The notes under the pieces: model-generated | The model's input: the letters and a program-made list of their open reading frames with translations, nothing else | The model's database searches: none | What the model was told of the DNA's origin: nothing | Position numbers and translations under genes: made by a program | Assembly: GCF_004366035.1 (NCBI RefSeq) | Contig: NZ_SOEE01000001.1 | Span: 124,001 to 188,000, forward strand | Direction of reading: 5' to 3' | Origin: Cytobacillus oceanisediminis | GTDB taxonomy: Bacteria > Bacillota > Bacilli > Bacillales > Cytobacillaceae | Length of the DNA: 64,000 nucleotides | Part shown: piece by piece, positions 19,191 to 27,076 of the stretch | How the letters are laid out: each line of letters opens with the position of its first letter | Position numbering within the stretch: position 1 is the stretch's first letter

Positions 19191-19478
19191 TTCTTTAAGA
19201 TAGCGCTTTATTGTAAGGTTTTTTTGGATGTACCATTTATTTTCTGTGACAATGTTAGAGACCGTTAAAATCATGGATGGAATTTTCTCAACATTAAATA
19301 CAATGATGCCTAATTGGTCATTCATAATAAGAAATGACTCTCCATGTGAGTATAGAGGGAGGTCCTTGCCAAGCTGCAGGATCGAGCTGATGATGGCCTG
19401 CTTCTCTTCTGCTTCTATTTGGATGTTGGGTGAAAACCTCAAGATCCAATCTTGATTCTCAATGGAAAACCGATACAT
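19188..19478 (-). CDS. hypothetical protein upstream of cspD
   Basis: Protein of 96 residues from the ATG at 19478 behind AGGGTGAGG; an in-frame GTG at 19487 is less likely. It is soluble, mixed alpha/beta, with no cysteine and no known motif. I do not recognise the family. It is monocistronic, ends at a strong terminator and is transcribed divergently from cspD. Confidence 0.65.
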   Translation of the reverse strand: MYRFSIENQDWILRFSPNIQIEAEEKQAIISSILQLGKDLPLYSHGESFLIMNDQLGIIVFNVEKIPSMILTVSNIVTENKWYIQKNLTIKRYLKE

Positions 19479-19640
19479 TTTCCTCACCCTTTGGCAACAA
19501 GATAATTAATAATTAATATGAGAAAATCTATAATTTATGTTATCAATTCACTCGAAAACATTGTATTACGCCTTCAAATAAACAAAAGTTAAAATATTTA
19601 AAATATTTTATTGTTTTTTGTAAAAAAGCGTTTCAATTCC

Positions 19641-19669
19641 TTGACGGAAAGTGCCCATTCGTGTATATT
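19641..19669 (+). promoter_or_regulatory. promoter of cspD
   Basis: TTGACG, a 17-base spacer, then TATATT. It predicts a 5' untranslated leader of about 120 bases, as is usual for cold-shock mRNAs. Confidence 0.65.
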
Positions 19670-19795
19670 ATAATCATCATTTAACAGAATATATTTCCGT
19701 TATTAGATAAAAATATCTGCTCTATGTTTTGTTAGGTGGTAATATTCATCTAAGGCACAAGATGTGTCTTGACAGGCTTAGGAGGAAAAGTAAAC

Positions 19796-19996
19796 ATGCA
19801 AAACGGTAAAGTAAAATGGTTCAACAATGAAAAAGGTTTCGGTTTCATCGAAGTTGAAGGCGGAGACGATGTATTCGTTCACTTCACTGCTATCCAAGGT
19901 GAAGGTTTCAAATCTTTAGAAGAAGGCCAGGAAGTTTCTTTTGAAATCGTTGAAGGAAACCGCGGACCTCAAGCTGCAAACGTTGTAAAACTATAA
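19796..19996 (+). CDS. cspD: cold-shock protein CspD
   Basis: Protein of 66 residues consisting of one OB-fold cold-shock domain. The RNA-binding motifs RNP1 (KGFGFIEV) and RNP2 (VFVHF) are both intact. It acts as an RNA chaperone in the cytoplasm. The ATG at 19796 is preceded by AGGAGG; an in-frame start at 19769 lies in the leader. Neighbours (ypeQ, ypeP, ypdP) match the B. subtilis cspD locus. It is followed by a strong terminator. Confidence 0.97.
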   Translation: MQNGKVKWFNNEKGFGFIEVEGGDDVFVHFTAIQGEGFKSLEEGQEVSFEIVEGNRGPQAANVVKL

Positions 19997-20011
19997 TTCA
20001 AATATAACGAT

Positions 20012-20043
20012 AAAAAGGCTGGCACCTGCCAGCCTTTTATTTT
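20012..20043 (+). terminator. terminator of cspD
   Basis: AAAGGCTGGCA/TGCCAGCCTTTT stem with a very short loop and a T tail. Confidence 0.9.
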
Positions 20044-20053
20044 TGTCCTGAAT

Positions 20054-20239
20054 TTATGAAAGCTTGCTGCCGATTGATTTAATTTTCTCCCCTACAGTGC
20101 ACTCTGTAATGCAAAATCGATGGGCATATCTGCGCCCTCTTTCCTCTTTATGATGCTTATGAAGGAAGCAGTCTTTGCAGTAACTGATCATCAGCTCCTC
20201 CACTTCATTAATAATTTCCTTTCTGCTCAAACGATTCAC
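20054..20239 (-). CDS. ypeQ: YpeQ-like zinc-finger protein
   Basis: Protein of 61 residues with two cysteine/histidine clusters: YCKDCFLHKHHKEE and HRFCITECTVG. This resembles YpeQ of B. subtilis, a small putative zinc-finger protein next to cspD. It lies 16 bases downstream of ypeP and is likely cotranscribed with it. Function is unknown; the name rests on motif and position. Confidence 0.7.
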   Translation of the reverse strand: MNRLSRKEIINEVEELMISYCKDCFLHKHHKEERGRRYAHRFCITECTVGEKIKSIGSKLS

Positions 20240-20255
20240 GCCTCCTTATATCCGA

Positions 20256-20912
20256 TTATATGATCTGCATTTTGCTGTTAATAAACTTCCCCTGCAGTGC
20301 CTGGCCGGCCAATTTATCTGCTTCTTTATTTTCATTGCGCGGAATGGGTTTATATCTTGGAAGAATGCCAAGCTTTTTAATTTTTTCTTCAATTCGGTCA
20401 AGCCAGCGGTTTAAATTTTCTTCATAACATGGCCATTCACCTTCAAGCTGTTTCAATACTACCTGGGAATCACCTTTGAATTCACAGGTCATATGATGAA
20501 CGCCCATTTCTTCGAGCAGGTTGAGAGTGTAATAAATGGCCGCATATTCTGCCTCATTATTATTATCCATCTCATCAAAGAGCTCATTTGCCCGAACACG
20601 ATACTTTTTTTTGCCCTGTTTAAAATATATTACCGCTCCGAGCCCTGCCTGACTGGTTTCTTTATTAAATCCCCCATCAAAAAATACGGTAATATCGTGG
20701 GGATCCTCTTCAACTTCCATTAGAAGTTTTCTCATTTCCTTTGTGCTCCATGAAGTGCCAGCTTCATCATAGTAAATTACTTCTTTGCCCTTCCCTGATT
20801 TTTCAATATCTTCACCAGCCTGCATGGCCGATTCACCGTCAATCCAGTCTGAAGAAAATAATATATCCTCATTACCTTTAAGTTTATATTTCCATTCCAA
20901 TTTATATTTCAT
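20256..20912 (-). CDS. ypeP: RNase H-like protein YpeP
   Basis: Protein of 218 residues. An N-terminal extension of about 70 residues precedes an RNase HI-type domain. The catalytic carboxylates are all present: D79 in VFFDGGFN, E122 in NNNEAEY, D148 in EFKGDSQVV, and a C-terminal aspartate in ENKEADKLA. It should therefore be able to cleave RNA in RNA-DNA hybrids, unlike degenerate relatives. I chose the ATG at 20912 over the adjacent TTG at 20915. The gene is cotranscribed with ypeQ and divergent from ypdP. Confidence 0.85.
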   Translation of the reverse strand: MKYKLEWKYKLKGNEDILFSSDWIDGESAMQAGEDIEKSGKGKEVIYYDEAGTSWSTKEMRKLLMEVEEDPHDITVFFDGGFNKETSQAGLGAVIYFKQGKKKYRVRANELFDEMDNNNEAEYAAIYYTLNLLEEMGVHHMTCEFKGDSQVVLKQLEGEWPCYEENLNRWLDRIEEKIKKLGILPRYKPIPRNENKEADKLAGQALQGKFINSKMQII

Positions 20913-21024
20913 CAAGGTCAGCCTTTCTGTACTTTATTAGCTGGTCATCATTATTAGAACTGTTTGCAATAGTTGAACTTATTATACTTTACTTAGTTTA
21001 TTACTAACTGAGTATATTTCAAGG

Positions 21025-21030
21025 TATAAT
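21025..21030 (+). promoter_or_regulatory. -10 element of ypdP
   Basis: A perfect TATAAT lies 23 bases before the preQ1 aptamer. The -35 (TTACTA, 18 bases upstream) is weak. Confidence 0.5.
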
Positions 21031-21052
21031 GGTCAATGACAATTTTATATCT

Positions 21053-21090
21053 CCTGCGGTTCGCAAACTCCCGCATTAACAAAACTAGGA
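21053..21090 (+). promoter_or_regulatory. preQ1-I riboswitch
   Basis: A short aptamer: stem TGCGG/CCGCA, loop TTCGCAAACTC, and the A-rich tail TTAACAAAACTAGG. The tail nearly matches that of the Thermoanaerobacter preQ1 aptamer as I remember it. The tail runs straight into the AGGAGG of ypdP, so ligand binding would hide the ribosome-binding site and lower translation. Confidence 0.85.
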
Positions 21091-21098
21091 GGAATATG

Positions 21099-21776
21099 AT
21101 GTTTAATGAATGGTTTGGATTGCTCTTTGCAATTATTAATTTCACATTAGTATTGGCTATGTACCGCATGTTCGGAAAGACTGGTTTATTCGTGTGGATT
21201 GGCTTCTCCACTGTCATGGCCAATCTTCAAGTCGTAAAAACCATTGAAATGTTCGGCCTGACGGCTACTTTAGGAAACGCTATGTACGGTACCGCTTTTC
21301 TCGTTACGGATATCCTAAATGAAAAGTACGGAAAAGAAGAAGCAAAAAAAGCTGTATGGCTTGGTTTCTTTACTCTTCTATCCATGACTCTCATCATGCA
21401 GATGGTCCTATTATTTAAACCGCATGAAACAGATTTTGCACAGGAGCCCCTCAGCACTCTTTTTTCGATTCTTCCGCGGATTGCTGCCGGAAGCCTTGCT
21501 GCCTATTTAGTCAGCCAATTTACCGATGTTTATATCTTTACCTATTTAAAAAAGAAATTCCCAAAAGATGGCCATTTTTGGATCAGAAATAATGGCAGCA
21601 CCATGATCAGCCAGCTATTGGATACCCTTGTTTTTACAAGCATTGCTTTCCTCGGTGTATTTCCAATGGAAGAATGGATTCAGATATTCATCACGACTTA
21701 TTTGCTGAAATTTATAGTAGCTATACTTGATACCCCGTTTGGCTATATCGCTAAACGTTTTCCAGTAAAAGATTAG
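21099..21776 (+). CDS. ypdP: queuosine precursor transporter (YhhQ/QPTR family)
   Basis: Protein of 225 residues with about six membrane segments. It has the family's TAFLVTDILNEKYGKEEAKK segment, the RIAAGSLAAYLVSQFTDVYIF stretch and the IRNNGSTMISQLLDT motif. It imports a 7-deazapurine precursor of queuosine for tRNA modification. Tandem ATG codons occur at 21096 and 21099; the second has better spacing from AGGAGG. The preQ1 riboswitch immediately upstream supports the function. It is flanked by RNase H-like genes, as in B. subtilis. Confidence 0.92.
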   Translation: MFNEWFGLLFAIINFTLVLAMYRMFGKTGLFVWIGFSTVMANLQVVKTIEMFGLTATLGNAMYGTAFLVTDILNEKYGKEEAKKAVWLGFFTLLSMTLIMQMVLLFKPHETDFAQEPLSTLFSILPRIAAGSLAAYLVSQFTDVYIFTYLKKKFPKDGHFWIRNNGSTMISQLLDTLVFTSIAFLGVFPMEEWIQIFITTYLLKFIVAILDTPFGYIAKRFPVKD

Positions 21777-21811
21777 GATGCCGTTTTGGTATCCTTTTCT
21801 GCTTTATCACA

Positions 21812-21957
21812 GTCTAACGGGCAGTAAGTCCTCCCAATTCAAGACTCAGAGGTATCAATGGAGGATAAGTGGGGATCCAACTGCCCGAAAAGGCCCGATT
21901 GGTTCAACTAACAATTAGTGGGGGAAAGCGCCCCCACTGATTGAAGTTTCACTTTAT
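21812..21957 (-). repeat. dispersed repeat family 2, copy 1 (structured, 146 bp)
   Basis: The reverse complement of this segment aligns over its whole length with 43075-43217. It contains the hairpin AGTGGGGG-CGCTTT-CCCCCACT, where the other copy has AGCGGGG/CCCCGCT, a compensated base-pair change. The GGGCAG and CTGCCC blocks can form a closing stem. It occupies the space between ypdP and ypdQ. Confidence 0.85.
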
Positions 21958-22025
21958 CGAATATTTTTATGATAAACTACACTTAGTTTACCCTATTATG
22001 CGGTTAAAAACAGGAGGCAGTTTAA

Positions 22026-22427
22026 TTGATTGAAGTATATATCGATGGAGCAAGTGCCGGAAACCCGGGTCCCAGCGGTGCAGGCATATTCATTAAAAAT
22101 AATGGCCAAGTTGAACGCTATTCCATTCCTTTAGGGAATATGGAAAATCACGAAGCCGAATACCGTGCATTTATTCATGCTCTGGAAATATGTATAGAAA
22201 AGGGATACAAAACAGTTTCCTTTCGAACGGATTCACAGCTGGTTAACCGGGCCGTTGAAAAGGAATTCGTTAAAAATAAAAAGTTTGCTCCCTTGCTTGA
22301 AAATGCTTTGGAGCTTACAAGTCAATTTGATTTGTTTTTTATGAAATGGGTGCCCAGCTCGGAAAACAAAGGCGCTGATGAATTAGCCAGAGCTGCCATT
22401 CGCAAAAATAGAACGAAAGGTCAATGA
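22026..22427 (+). CDS. ypdQ: RNase HI-like protein YpdQ
   Basis: Protein of 133 residues forming a single RNase HI domain. The DEDD residues are D7 in VYIDGASAGNPGPSG, E45 in NHEAEY, D69 in FRTDSQLV and D118 in ENKGADELA. It starts with TTG at 22026 behind AGGAGG. It is shorter than E. coli RnhA and lacks the basic handle, so activity may be weak or specialised. Four bases separate it from the DMT transporter gene, so the two are cotranscribed. Confidence 0.88.
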   Translation: MIEVYIDGASAGNPGPSGAGIFIKNNGQVERYSIPLGNMENHEAEYRAFIHALEICIEKGYKTVSFRTDSQLVNRAVEKEFVKNKKFAPLLENALELTSQFDLFFMKWVPSSENKGADELARAAIRKNRTKGQ

Positions 22428-22431
22428 GATA

Positions 22432-23349
22432 ATGAATAGATCGGTTATATTTGCAGATGTAAGCCTTTTGCTGGTAGCCTTTGTATGGGGAACCACCTTT
22501 GTGCTTGTCCAAAACGCCATCGCTTTTCTTGAGCCATTTTCTTTTAATGGCGTACGCTTTTTCATGGCCGCTTTCTTACTGGGAGGCTGGCTTGTTATTT
22601 TTGAAAGAGAACAGTTAAAGAAAATTAACAAAAAGCTTTTGATTTCTGGAGTCATTTTGGGCCTGTTTCTATTTTTAGGATATGCTCTCCAGACAATCGG
22701 ACTGCTTTATACAACTTCTTCAAAAGCTGGCTTTATTACGGGGTTAAGTGTAGTAATGGTCCCGGTCCTATCTTTTATGCTTTTAAAAATTAAGCCGGGA
22801 TTCAATGCTATTATAGGTGTATCAATTGCAACAGCGGGATTGTACTTTCTTACAATGACCGATAAAGTCTCGCTGAATATCGGTGATGCATATGTATTAA
22901 TCTGTGCAGTCGGTTTTGCCCTTCATATTATTTTCACAGGGAAATACAGCAGCAAATATCCGGCCCTGCTATTAACGATTATTCAAGTAGGTACCGTGGC
23001 ATTACTATCAGGCATTTTTGCGTTTTTTACAGAAAATTGGCAGCAGGCATTTGAAACTGGAGTATTATTTAAGACCAATGTGGTGACTGCTCTTATTGTA
23101 ACTTCACTATTTGCGACCGCGCTCGCATTTTTTGCACAGACGGCTTTTCAAAAATACACAACACCAACAAGAGTGGCCCTCATATTTGCCATGGAACCTG
23201 TGTTTGCAGCTGCTGCAGGATTTATGTGGGCGAATGAGAGACTTTCCTTTAGTGCTCTGACTGGCTGTCTGCTTATTTTTGCAGGTATGATCTTTGCAGA
23301 AATACCTGCTAAGAAAACATTGTCGATCTTTAGGAAAAAAACAGCTTAA
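22432..23349 (+). CDS. EamA/DMT family transporter
   Basis: Protein of 305 residues with ten predicted membrane helices in two EamA halves. It contains VAFVWGTTFVLVQNA near the start and TSKAGFITGLSVVMVP in the middle, with the second half ending MEPVFAAAAGFMWANERLS. It is a metabolite exporter or importer of unknown substrate. It follows ypdQ directly and ends at a terminator. Confidence 0.9.
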   Translation: MNRSVIFADVSLLLVAFVWGTTFVLVQNAIAFLEPFSFNGVRFFMAAFLLGGWLVIFEREQLKKINKKLLISGVILGLFLFLGYALQTIGLLYTTSSKAGFITGLSVVMVPVLSFMLLKIKPGFNAIIGVSIATAGLYFLTMTDKVSLNIGDAYVLICAVGFALHIIFTGKYSSKYPALLLTIIQVGTVALLSGIFAFFTENWQQAFETGVLFKTNVVTALIVTSLFATALAFFAQTAFQKYTTPTRVALIFAMEPVFAAAAGFMWANERLSFSALTGCLLIFAGMIFAEIPAKKTLSIFRKKTA

Positions 23350-23356
23350 TAATTAG

Positions 23357-23392
23357 AAAAAGGCGTGTTCTCTAAAAAGACACGCCTTTTAA
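23357..23392. terminator. bidirectional terminator after the DMT transporter
   Basis: AAAGGCGTGT/ACACGCCTTT stem, with A residues on the left and T residues on the right. It also serves the convergent gene ending at 23389. Confidence 0.88.
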
Positions 23393-23652
23393 ATGAGTTC
23401 TTTTTCTTTTACAAATTTTATTGCTTCCCGCCTGCTGGTAATATTCTTTGAAACCAATGTTTCAAGCAATGATACGTAAAAACTGCCGTCAAATGATTTC
23501 TGAGCTTTTAATGTGAGTTCTATTGCTGCATTGGCAAGCTCGTCAGAAGCATTGGTATAATTTTTGCCAAAGTAAATGAAGCCAATCGCGTCTTCCCGAA
23601 ATTGAAAACCTTTACTTTGCAAAAAGTGCAAATACTCTTCAACTGTCTTCAT
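23389..23652 (-). CDS. small DUF6123-like protein
   Basis: Protein of 87 residues with YLHFLQSKGF, AIGFIYFGKNYTNASDELANAAIE and the basic/acidic C-terminus REAIKFVKEKELI. It resembles small conserved Bacillus proteins of the DUF6123/YpbS type; that assignment is from memory and uncertain. It is helical and soluble. AGAGGG precedes the ATG. Confidence 0.65.
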   Translation of the reverse strand: MKTVEEYLHFLQSKGFQFREDAIGFIYFGKNYTNASDELANAAIELTLKAQKSFDGSFYVSLLETLVSKNITSRREAIKFVKEKELI

Positions 23653-23769
23653 TTCACTTACCCTCTTCCCCTGCTCCCTCCTGCGTTCTCCTAAATCTTA
23701 CCTGATTTTTCGACAATTATCTACCTTTTTCTGCATGAAACAGGGGAGTTGTAAGCTCAATTACATCAA

Positions 23770-24231
23770 TTATTTCTTCTTAGTTAGAAGGTAGCCAATT
23801 GTTCCGGTTAATACACCGAGGATAGCTCCGCCCAGTACTTCAGCAGGCTGGTGGCCGAGCATTTCCTTCAGCTTCTTTGGGCCTTCCTCCTCAAACTTTA
23901 CTGTCTCATCTTTGTGAATTTTATCTACCAGCTCCCCAAGGCTGTTTACCTTTAAGGTAAGCTCACCGGTCTGGCGCCTAATTCCCTGAGCATCATACAT
24001 AACAATCAGGCCATAGACCAGCGATAGTGCAAAGTCGACCGTCGGAACTCCGCGCTTTAAAGCTATAAAAGTAGTTAAAGACGAAACACCTGCCGAATGA
24101 GAACTCGGCATACCCCCTGTCTGGAAAAACAAATCCGGACGAAGTTCTCCCTTTTTCACATAATGGATGGGGATTTTCAGGCCCTGTGCCAGCCCTATAC
24201 TTAAAAGAGCGATATAAACTCCCTTATTCAT
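23770..24231 (-). CDS. yuiD: divergent PAP2 family membrane protein (YuiD-like)
   Basis: Protein of 153 residues with membrane helices at both ends and the sequence FFQTGGMPSSHSAGVSSLT, the phosphatase-like loop of the divergent PAP2 family (Pfam DUF212). The HQPAEVLGGAILGVLTG segment near the C-terminus is characteristic. A lipid or phosphoprenyl substrate is possible, but no activity is known to me. AGGTGA precedes the ATG. Confidence 0.85.
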   Translation of the reverse strand: MNKGVYIALLSIGLAQGLKIPIHYVKKGELRPDLFFQTGGMPSSHSAGVSSLTTFIALKRGVPTVDFALSLVYGLIVMYDAQGIRRQTGELTLKVNSLGELVDKIHKDETVKFEEEGPKKLKEMLGHQPAEVLGGAILGVLTGTIGYLLTKKK

Positions 24232-24453
24232 AACAACTCACCTCTTCTTTATTGTGAAGTATGCAGACTCTTATTATTCCTCCTTCAAATGCCAATTAGG
24301 CTTGTCTAAATGGAGTAATTAAACCCAAAACAGAAGAAAAATTCACCGCATCAGTTGCTAAATTGTACCCTCGATGGACATGATTAAAACCCAAAGACTT
24401 TAACAATAATAAGGTTATCAACGGAGAAATTGCTGACTGGGGAGGTGAATCAC

Positions 24454-24591
24454 ATGGGCAAAAATGGACATACAAGCAGAGGAAAAAAAGCACCTGGCGT
24501 AAACCCTCAAGGATACGGGCAGGATGCTGAATTTTCAGAAGAGCCTAAAAGCAAACTGGAGAATGCAGCGAAGAAGACGAATACTAAATAA
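24454..24591 (+). CDS. sspL: small acid-soluble spore protein, SspL-like
   Basis: Protein of 45 residues read directly from the sequence: basic GKNGHTSRGKKAPGVNPQG, an acidic centre, then SKLENAAKKTNTK. The VNPQG and ELEERAKKxNTK-like pattern fits the SspL minor spore protein. Its place next to the ypcP exonuclease gene matches B. subtilis sspL. Such proteins are made in the forespore under sigma-G; I did not define a promoter. GGGGAGGTG precedes the ATG. Confidence 0.75.
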   Translation: MGKNGHTSRGKKAPGVNPQGYGQDAEFSEEPKSKLENAAKKTNTK

Positions 24592-24597
24592 ATTGGA

Positions 24598-24624
24598 TGC
24601 CGCCTATAGGGCGGCTTTAATGAT
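24598..24624 (+). terminator. terminator of sspL
   Basis: GCCGCC-TATAG-GGCGGC hairpin with a short T-rich tail, 7 bases after the stop. Confidence 0.6.
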
Positions 24625-24664
24625 TTGTTTAGGGGAAAGCTCGGGATGCTTCATTTCACTTCGT

Positions 24665-25290
24665 TTATGCGTGCATAAACCTTCTGGGCTTGGGTTTTTC
24701 TTATTTGCGCTTGCATACTTTCCTTTTCTGTGCGGTATGACGAGGATATGCGCGGGGTTTTCTTGCTCGTGCGCGCAGTCTTTCCTTTTCAGCGGGGGAT
24801 TGGCGAAGATATGCGCGGGGTTTCTTCGGTTTTGCGTGAGTGTTCTTTGTGTGCGCGGGTTTCTCTTGTTCGTGCGCGCAGTCTTTCCTTTTCTGCGCGG
24901 GATTTGCGAGGATGTGCGTGGGTTTTCTTCGGTTTTGCGTGAGTGTTCTTTGTGTGCGCGGGTTTCTCTTGTTCGTGCGCGCAGTCTTTCCTTTTCTGCG
25001 CGGGATTGGCGAGGATGTGCGCGGGTTTTCTTCGGTTTTGCGCGCGTGTTCTTTGTGTGCGCGGGTTTCTCTTGTTCGTGCGCGCAGTCTTTCCTTTTCT
25101 GCGCGGGATGGCGAGGATGTGCGCGGGTTTTCTTCGGTTTTGCGCGCGTGTTCCGTGTGTGTGCGATTTGATTTCTCTTGTTTGTGTGCTCATTCTTTCT
25201 GCGCGGGATTGACGAGGATGTGCGCGCTTGTTCCTTGTGCGCGCGGGTTTCTCTCTCTTATGCACGCAGGGATTGTATATGGTCGCACCA
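24665..25290. repeat. 103-bp tandem repeat array (minisatellite-like)
   Basis: Units begin (CGTGCGCGCAGTC) at 24768, 24871, 24974 and 25077, each 103 bases apart, with degenerate partial units before and after (next near 25183). The unit is G/T-rich on the plus strand, with many alternating GTGCGCGC tracts. Because 103 is not a multiple of three and stops are rare, long frames stay open on both strands. I find no ribosome-binding site or protein family in them and treat the array as non-coding. Confidence 0.9.
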
Positions 25291-25378
25291 AAACTTTTTT
25301 CGTGCGGCTTTCTCGTTTTATGCGCTCAGTCTTTTTTTCACCCGCGGGTCAGACGGGGTTGTTTAATCATGAAAACAA

Positions 25379-25406
25379 TAAAAAAACCCCAGGCAGCCGC
25401 CTGGAG
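25379..25406 (-). terminator. terminator of ypcP
   Basis: CCAGGC-GGCT-GCCTGG stem followed on the minus strand by GGTTTTTTT, 8 bases past the stop. Confidence 0.88.
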
Positions 25407-25412
25407 CTTCTA

Positions 25413-26303
25413 TTATGCATATTCCTTTTTAAAATCAAGAAATCTGTGAAGGCCGCGGAATTCAATTTCAGTGAATTTCTCCATGACCTTTTCACGGTTC
25501 ATTGTGAATTGCGCCAGGTCTAGAGGGCATTCAACAGGTACATCGCATTTTATTTCAGCGAGCTGTCTGCTCAAGTGCAGCATTTCAAGATCCTGTTCGA
25601 TTTTAGTACGCTGTCCTTTTGTGAGCTGTTCCAGGTTTTTTAATACACCTTCAATATGCTCAAATTGCTGCAGGAGCTTAAGAGCTGTTTTTTCGCCAAT
25701 CCCTTTTACTCCAGGATAATTATCACTTGTATCCCCCATGAAGGCTTTCAAATCAATCATCTGCTTTGGTGTTATTCCCTTTTCTTCATAAAAGGTTTCT
25801 GTCGTATGCACAAGATAATTGCCGTAGCCTTTTTGTAGCAAAATGACAGAAATATTGTCATCCAGAAGCTGCAGAATATCCTGATCGCCAGTAAGGATCA
25901 GGACTTCCGCTTCCTGGCTTGCTTTTCTTGCAATGGTGCCAATGCAGTCATCAGCTTCATATCCTTCAAGGCCAATATTTGGAACATCAAAGGCTTCAAC
26001 GACTTCTTTTACCAGATCGAATTGAGGCACAAGTTCAATCGGAGCTTCAGGACGATTTGCTTTATAAGCATCAAACATTTCCGTACGGAAGGTTTTGCTT
26101 CCCATATCCCAGCATACGGCAACATGTGTCGGGTTAAAGGAAGAAACAGCCGTTAAGAAGTGTTTTACAAATCCGTAAACTCCATTTGTAGGTATTCCTT
26201 TTGAATTTATCATAAATTGACCGGACATGGCTGTTGCAAAATACGCCCTGAACAGCAGAGCCATTCCGTCAACCAGCAGCAGTGAGGGTTTATTCTCGTT
26301 CAT
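25413..26303 (-). CDS. ypcP: 5'-3' exonuclease YpcP (PolI-type nuclease domain)
   Basis: Protein of 296 residues equivalent to the free-standing 5' nuclease domain of DNA polymerase I. It has LLVDGMALLFRAYFA at the N-terminus, the acidic cluster EGYEADDCIGT, TGDQDILQLL, and MGDTSDNYPGVKGIGEKTA with the helix-hairpin-helix. It removes RNA primers and flaps during lagging-strand maturation and overlaps in function with PolA. It is monocistronic, with terminators on both sides. Confidence 0.93.
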   Translation of the reverse strand: MNENKPSLLLVDGMALLFRAYFATAMSGQFMINSKGIPTNGVYGFVKHFLTAVSSFNPTHVAVCWDMGSKTFRTEMFDAYKANRPEAPIELVPQFDLVKEVVEAFDVPNIGLEGYEADDCIGTIARKASQEAEVLILTGDQDILQLLDDNISVILLQKGYGNYLVHTTETFYEEKGITPKQMIDLKAFMGDTSDNYPGVKGIGEKTALKLLQQFEHIEGVLKNLEQLTKGQRTKIEQDLEMLHLSRQLAEIKCDVPVECPLDLAQFTMNREKVMEKFTEIEFRGLHRFLDFKKEYA

Positions 26304-26382
26304 TTTTTCGCCTCCTGATTATAATCATAACTACTATTATAACATGGGAAACTCTCCGTTTCTCTTGAAAAGATTTACAGCC

Positions 26383-26985
26383 TTATTCTGTTTCCCTTAT
26401 TAATTCAACTCCATGTTCTTCCAGTTCATAGTAAGTAGCGATTCGCGCATTACGGATATTAGTATTTAATGGATACGCATATGTACTTCCATCTTTAAAG
26501 GTGAAGATTAATTCACCATCAGACATAACACCCATTTTGTTTATGACTGTTTGCCTGGCTTGTTTGATTTCCGGCCAATCATAATGCTTCTCCTTCAAAC
26601 TGAATAATGTATTAAAATGGACTCCATTCTTATCAATATAGTGGTAATAATCAAAACTGAGAATCACTGCAGCTAGTGAAAAAAAGAAACATGCTCCTGT
26701 AATAAACTTCGCAATCCTTCCGAATTTTTCAGCACTGTGCAGCCAAACTCCAGCTAAGATAAAAATCCCCATCGATGCCAGCGCTATGCTAAATGTAACA
26801 TAAGCATCTTTAGGAGCTTCAAAAACCCAGGTCCCTTCAGGTCTGTAAAATTGTGCCTGAAATGGCGAAAGTAAAAATATAGGAATAAAAATTGCTGACA
26901 ATATTAGAATGATTGCAGTCGTTACCAATATTTGTTTTGTATCAGTTCTTTGTTTTTTTGTTATCGTGTAGCCCGAAGTATTCAT
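26383..26985 (-). CDS. membrane protein of unknown function
   Basis: Protein of 200 residues with three hydrophobic segments (about residues 20-42, 62-82 and 92-110) and a cytoplasmic C-terminal domain. The stretch SLKEKHYDWPEIKQARQTVINKMGVMSDGELIFTFKDGSTYAYPL resembles the bacterial PH-like domains that follow membrane anchors (residues given only to define the region, about 127-172). I do not recognise a family. Transcription is separate from ypcP. Confidence 0.65.
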   Translation of the reverse strand: MNTSGYTITKKQRTDTKQILVTTAIILILSAIFIPIFLLSPFQAQFYRPEGTWVFEAPKDAYVTFSIALASMGIFILAGVWLHSAEKFGRIAKFITGACFFFSLAAVILSFDYYHYIDKNGVHFNTLFSLKEKHYDWPEIKQARQTVINKMGVMSDGELIFTFKDGSTYAYPLNTNIRNARIATYYELEEHGVELIRETE

Positions 26986-27045
26986 TTAACCCCTCCATTT
27001 TCAAAATCTATCAAACCTTTTAAATTATATAATAATTTAAACAGT

Positions 27046-27075
27046 AAAAAAATCCCTTTTTTGAAAAGGGATTTC
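27046..27075 (-). terminator. terminator of the sulfurtransferase operon
   Basis: AAATCCCTTTT/AAAAGGGATTT stem with a TTT on the minus-strand side. Confidence 0.8.
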
Positions 27076-27076
27076 T

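Noticed and set aside
24789..25265. Long minus-strand frame encoding a lysine/arginine-rich protein across the tandem array
   Set aside because: It is a by-product of the 103-bp repeat, which also leaves plus-strand frames open. No ribosome-binding site or family fits.
24524..25523. Several overlapping plus-strand frames (cysteine-rich) in the same array
   Set aside because: They come from the same repeat and lack starts with ribosome-binding sites; the frame rotates every unit.
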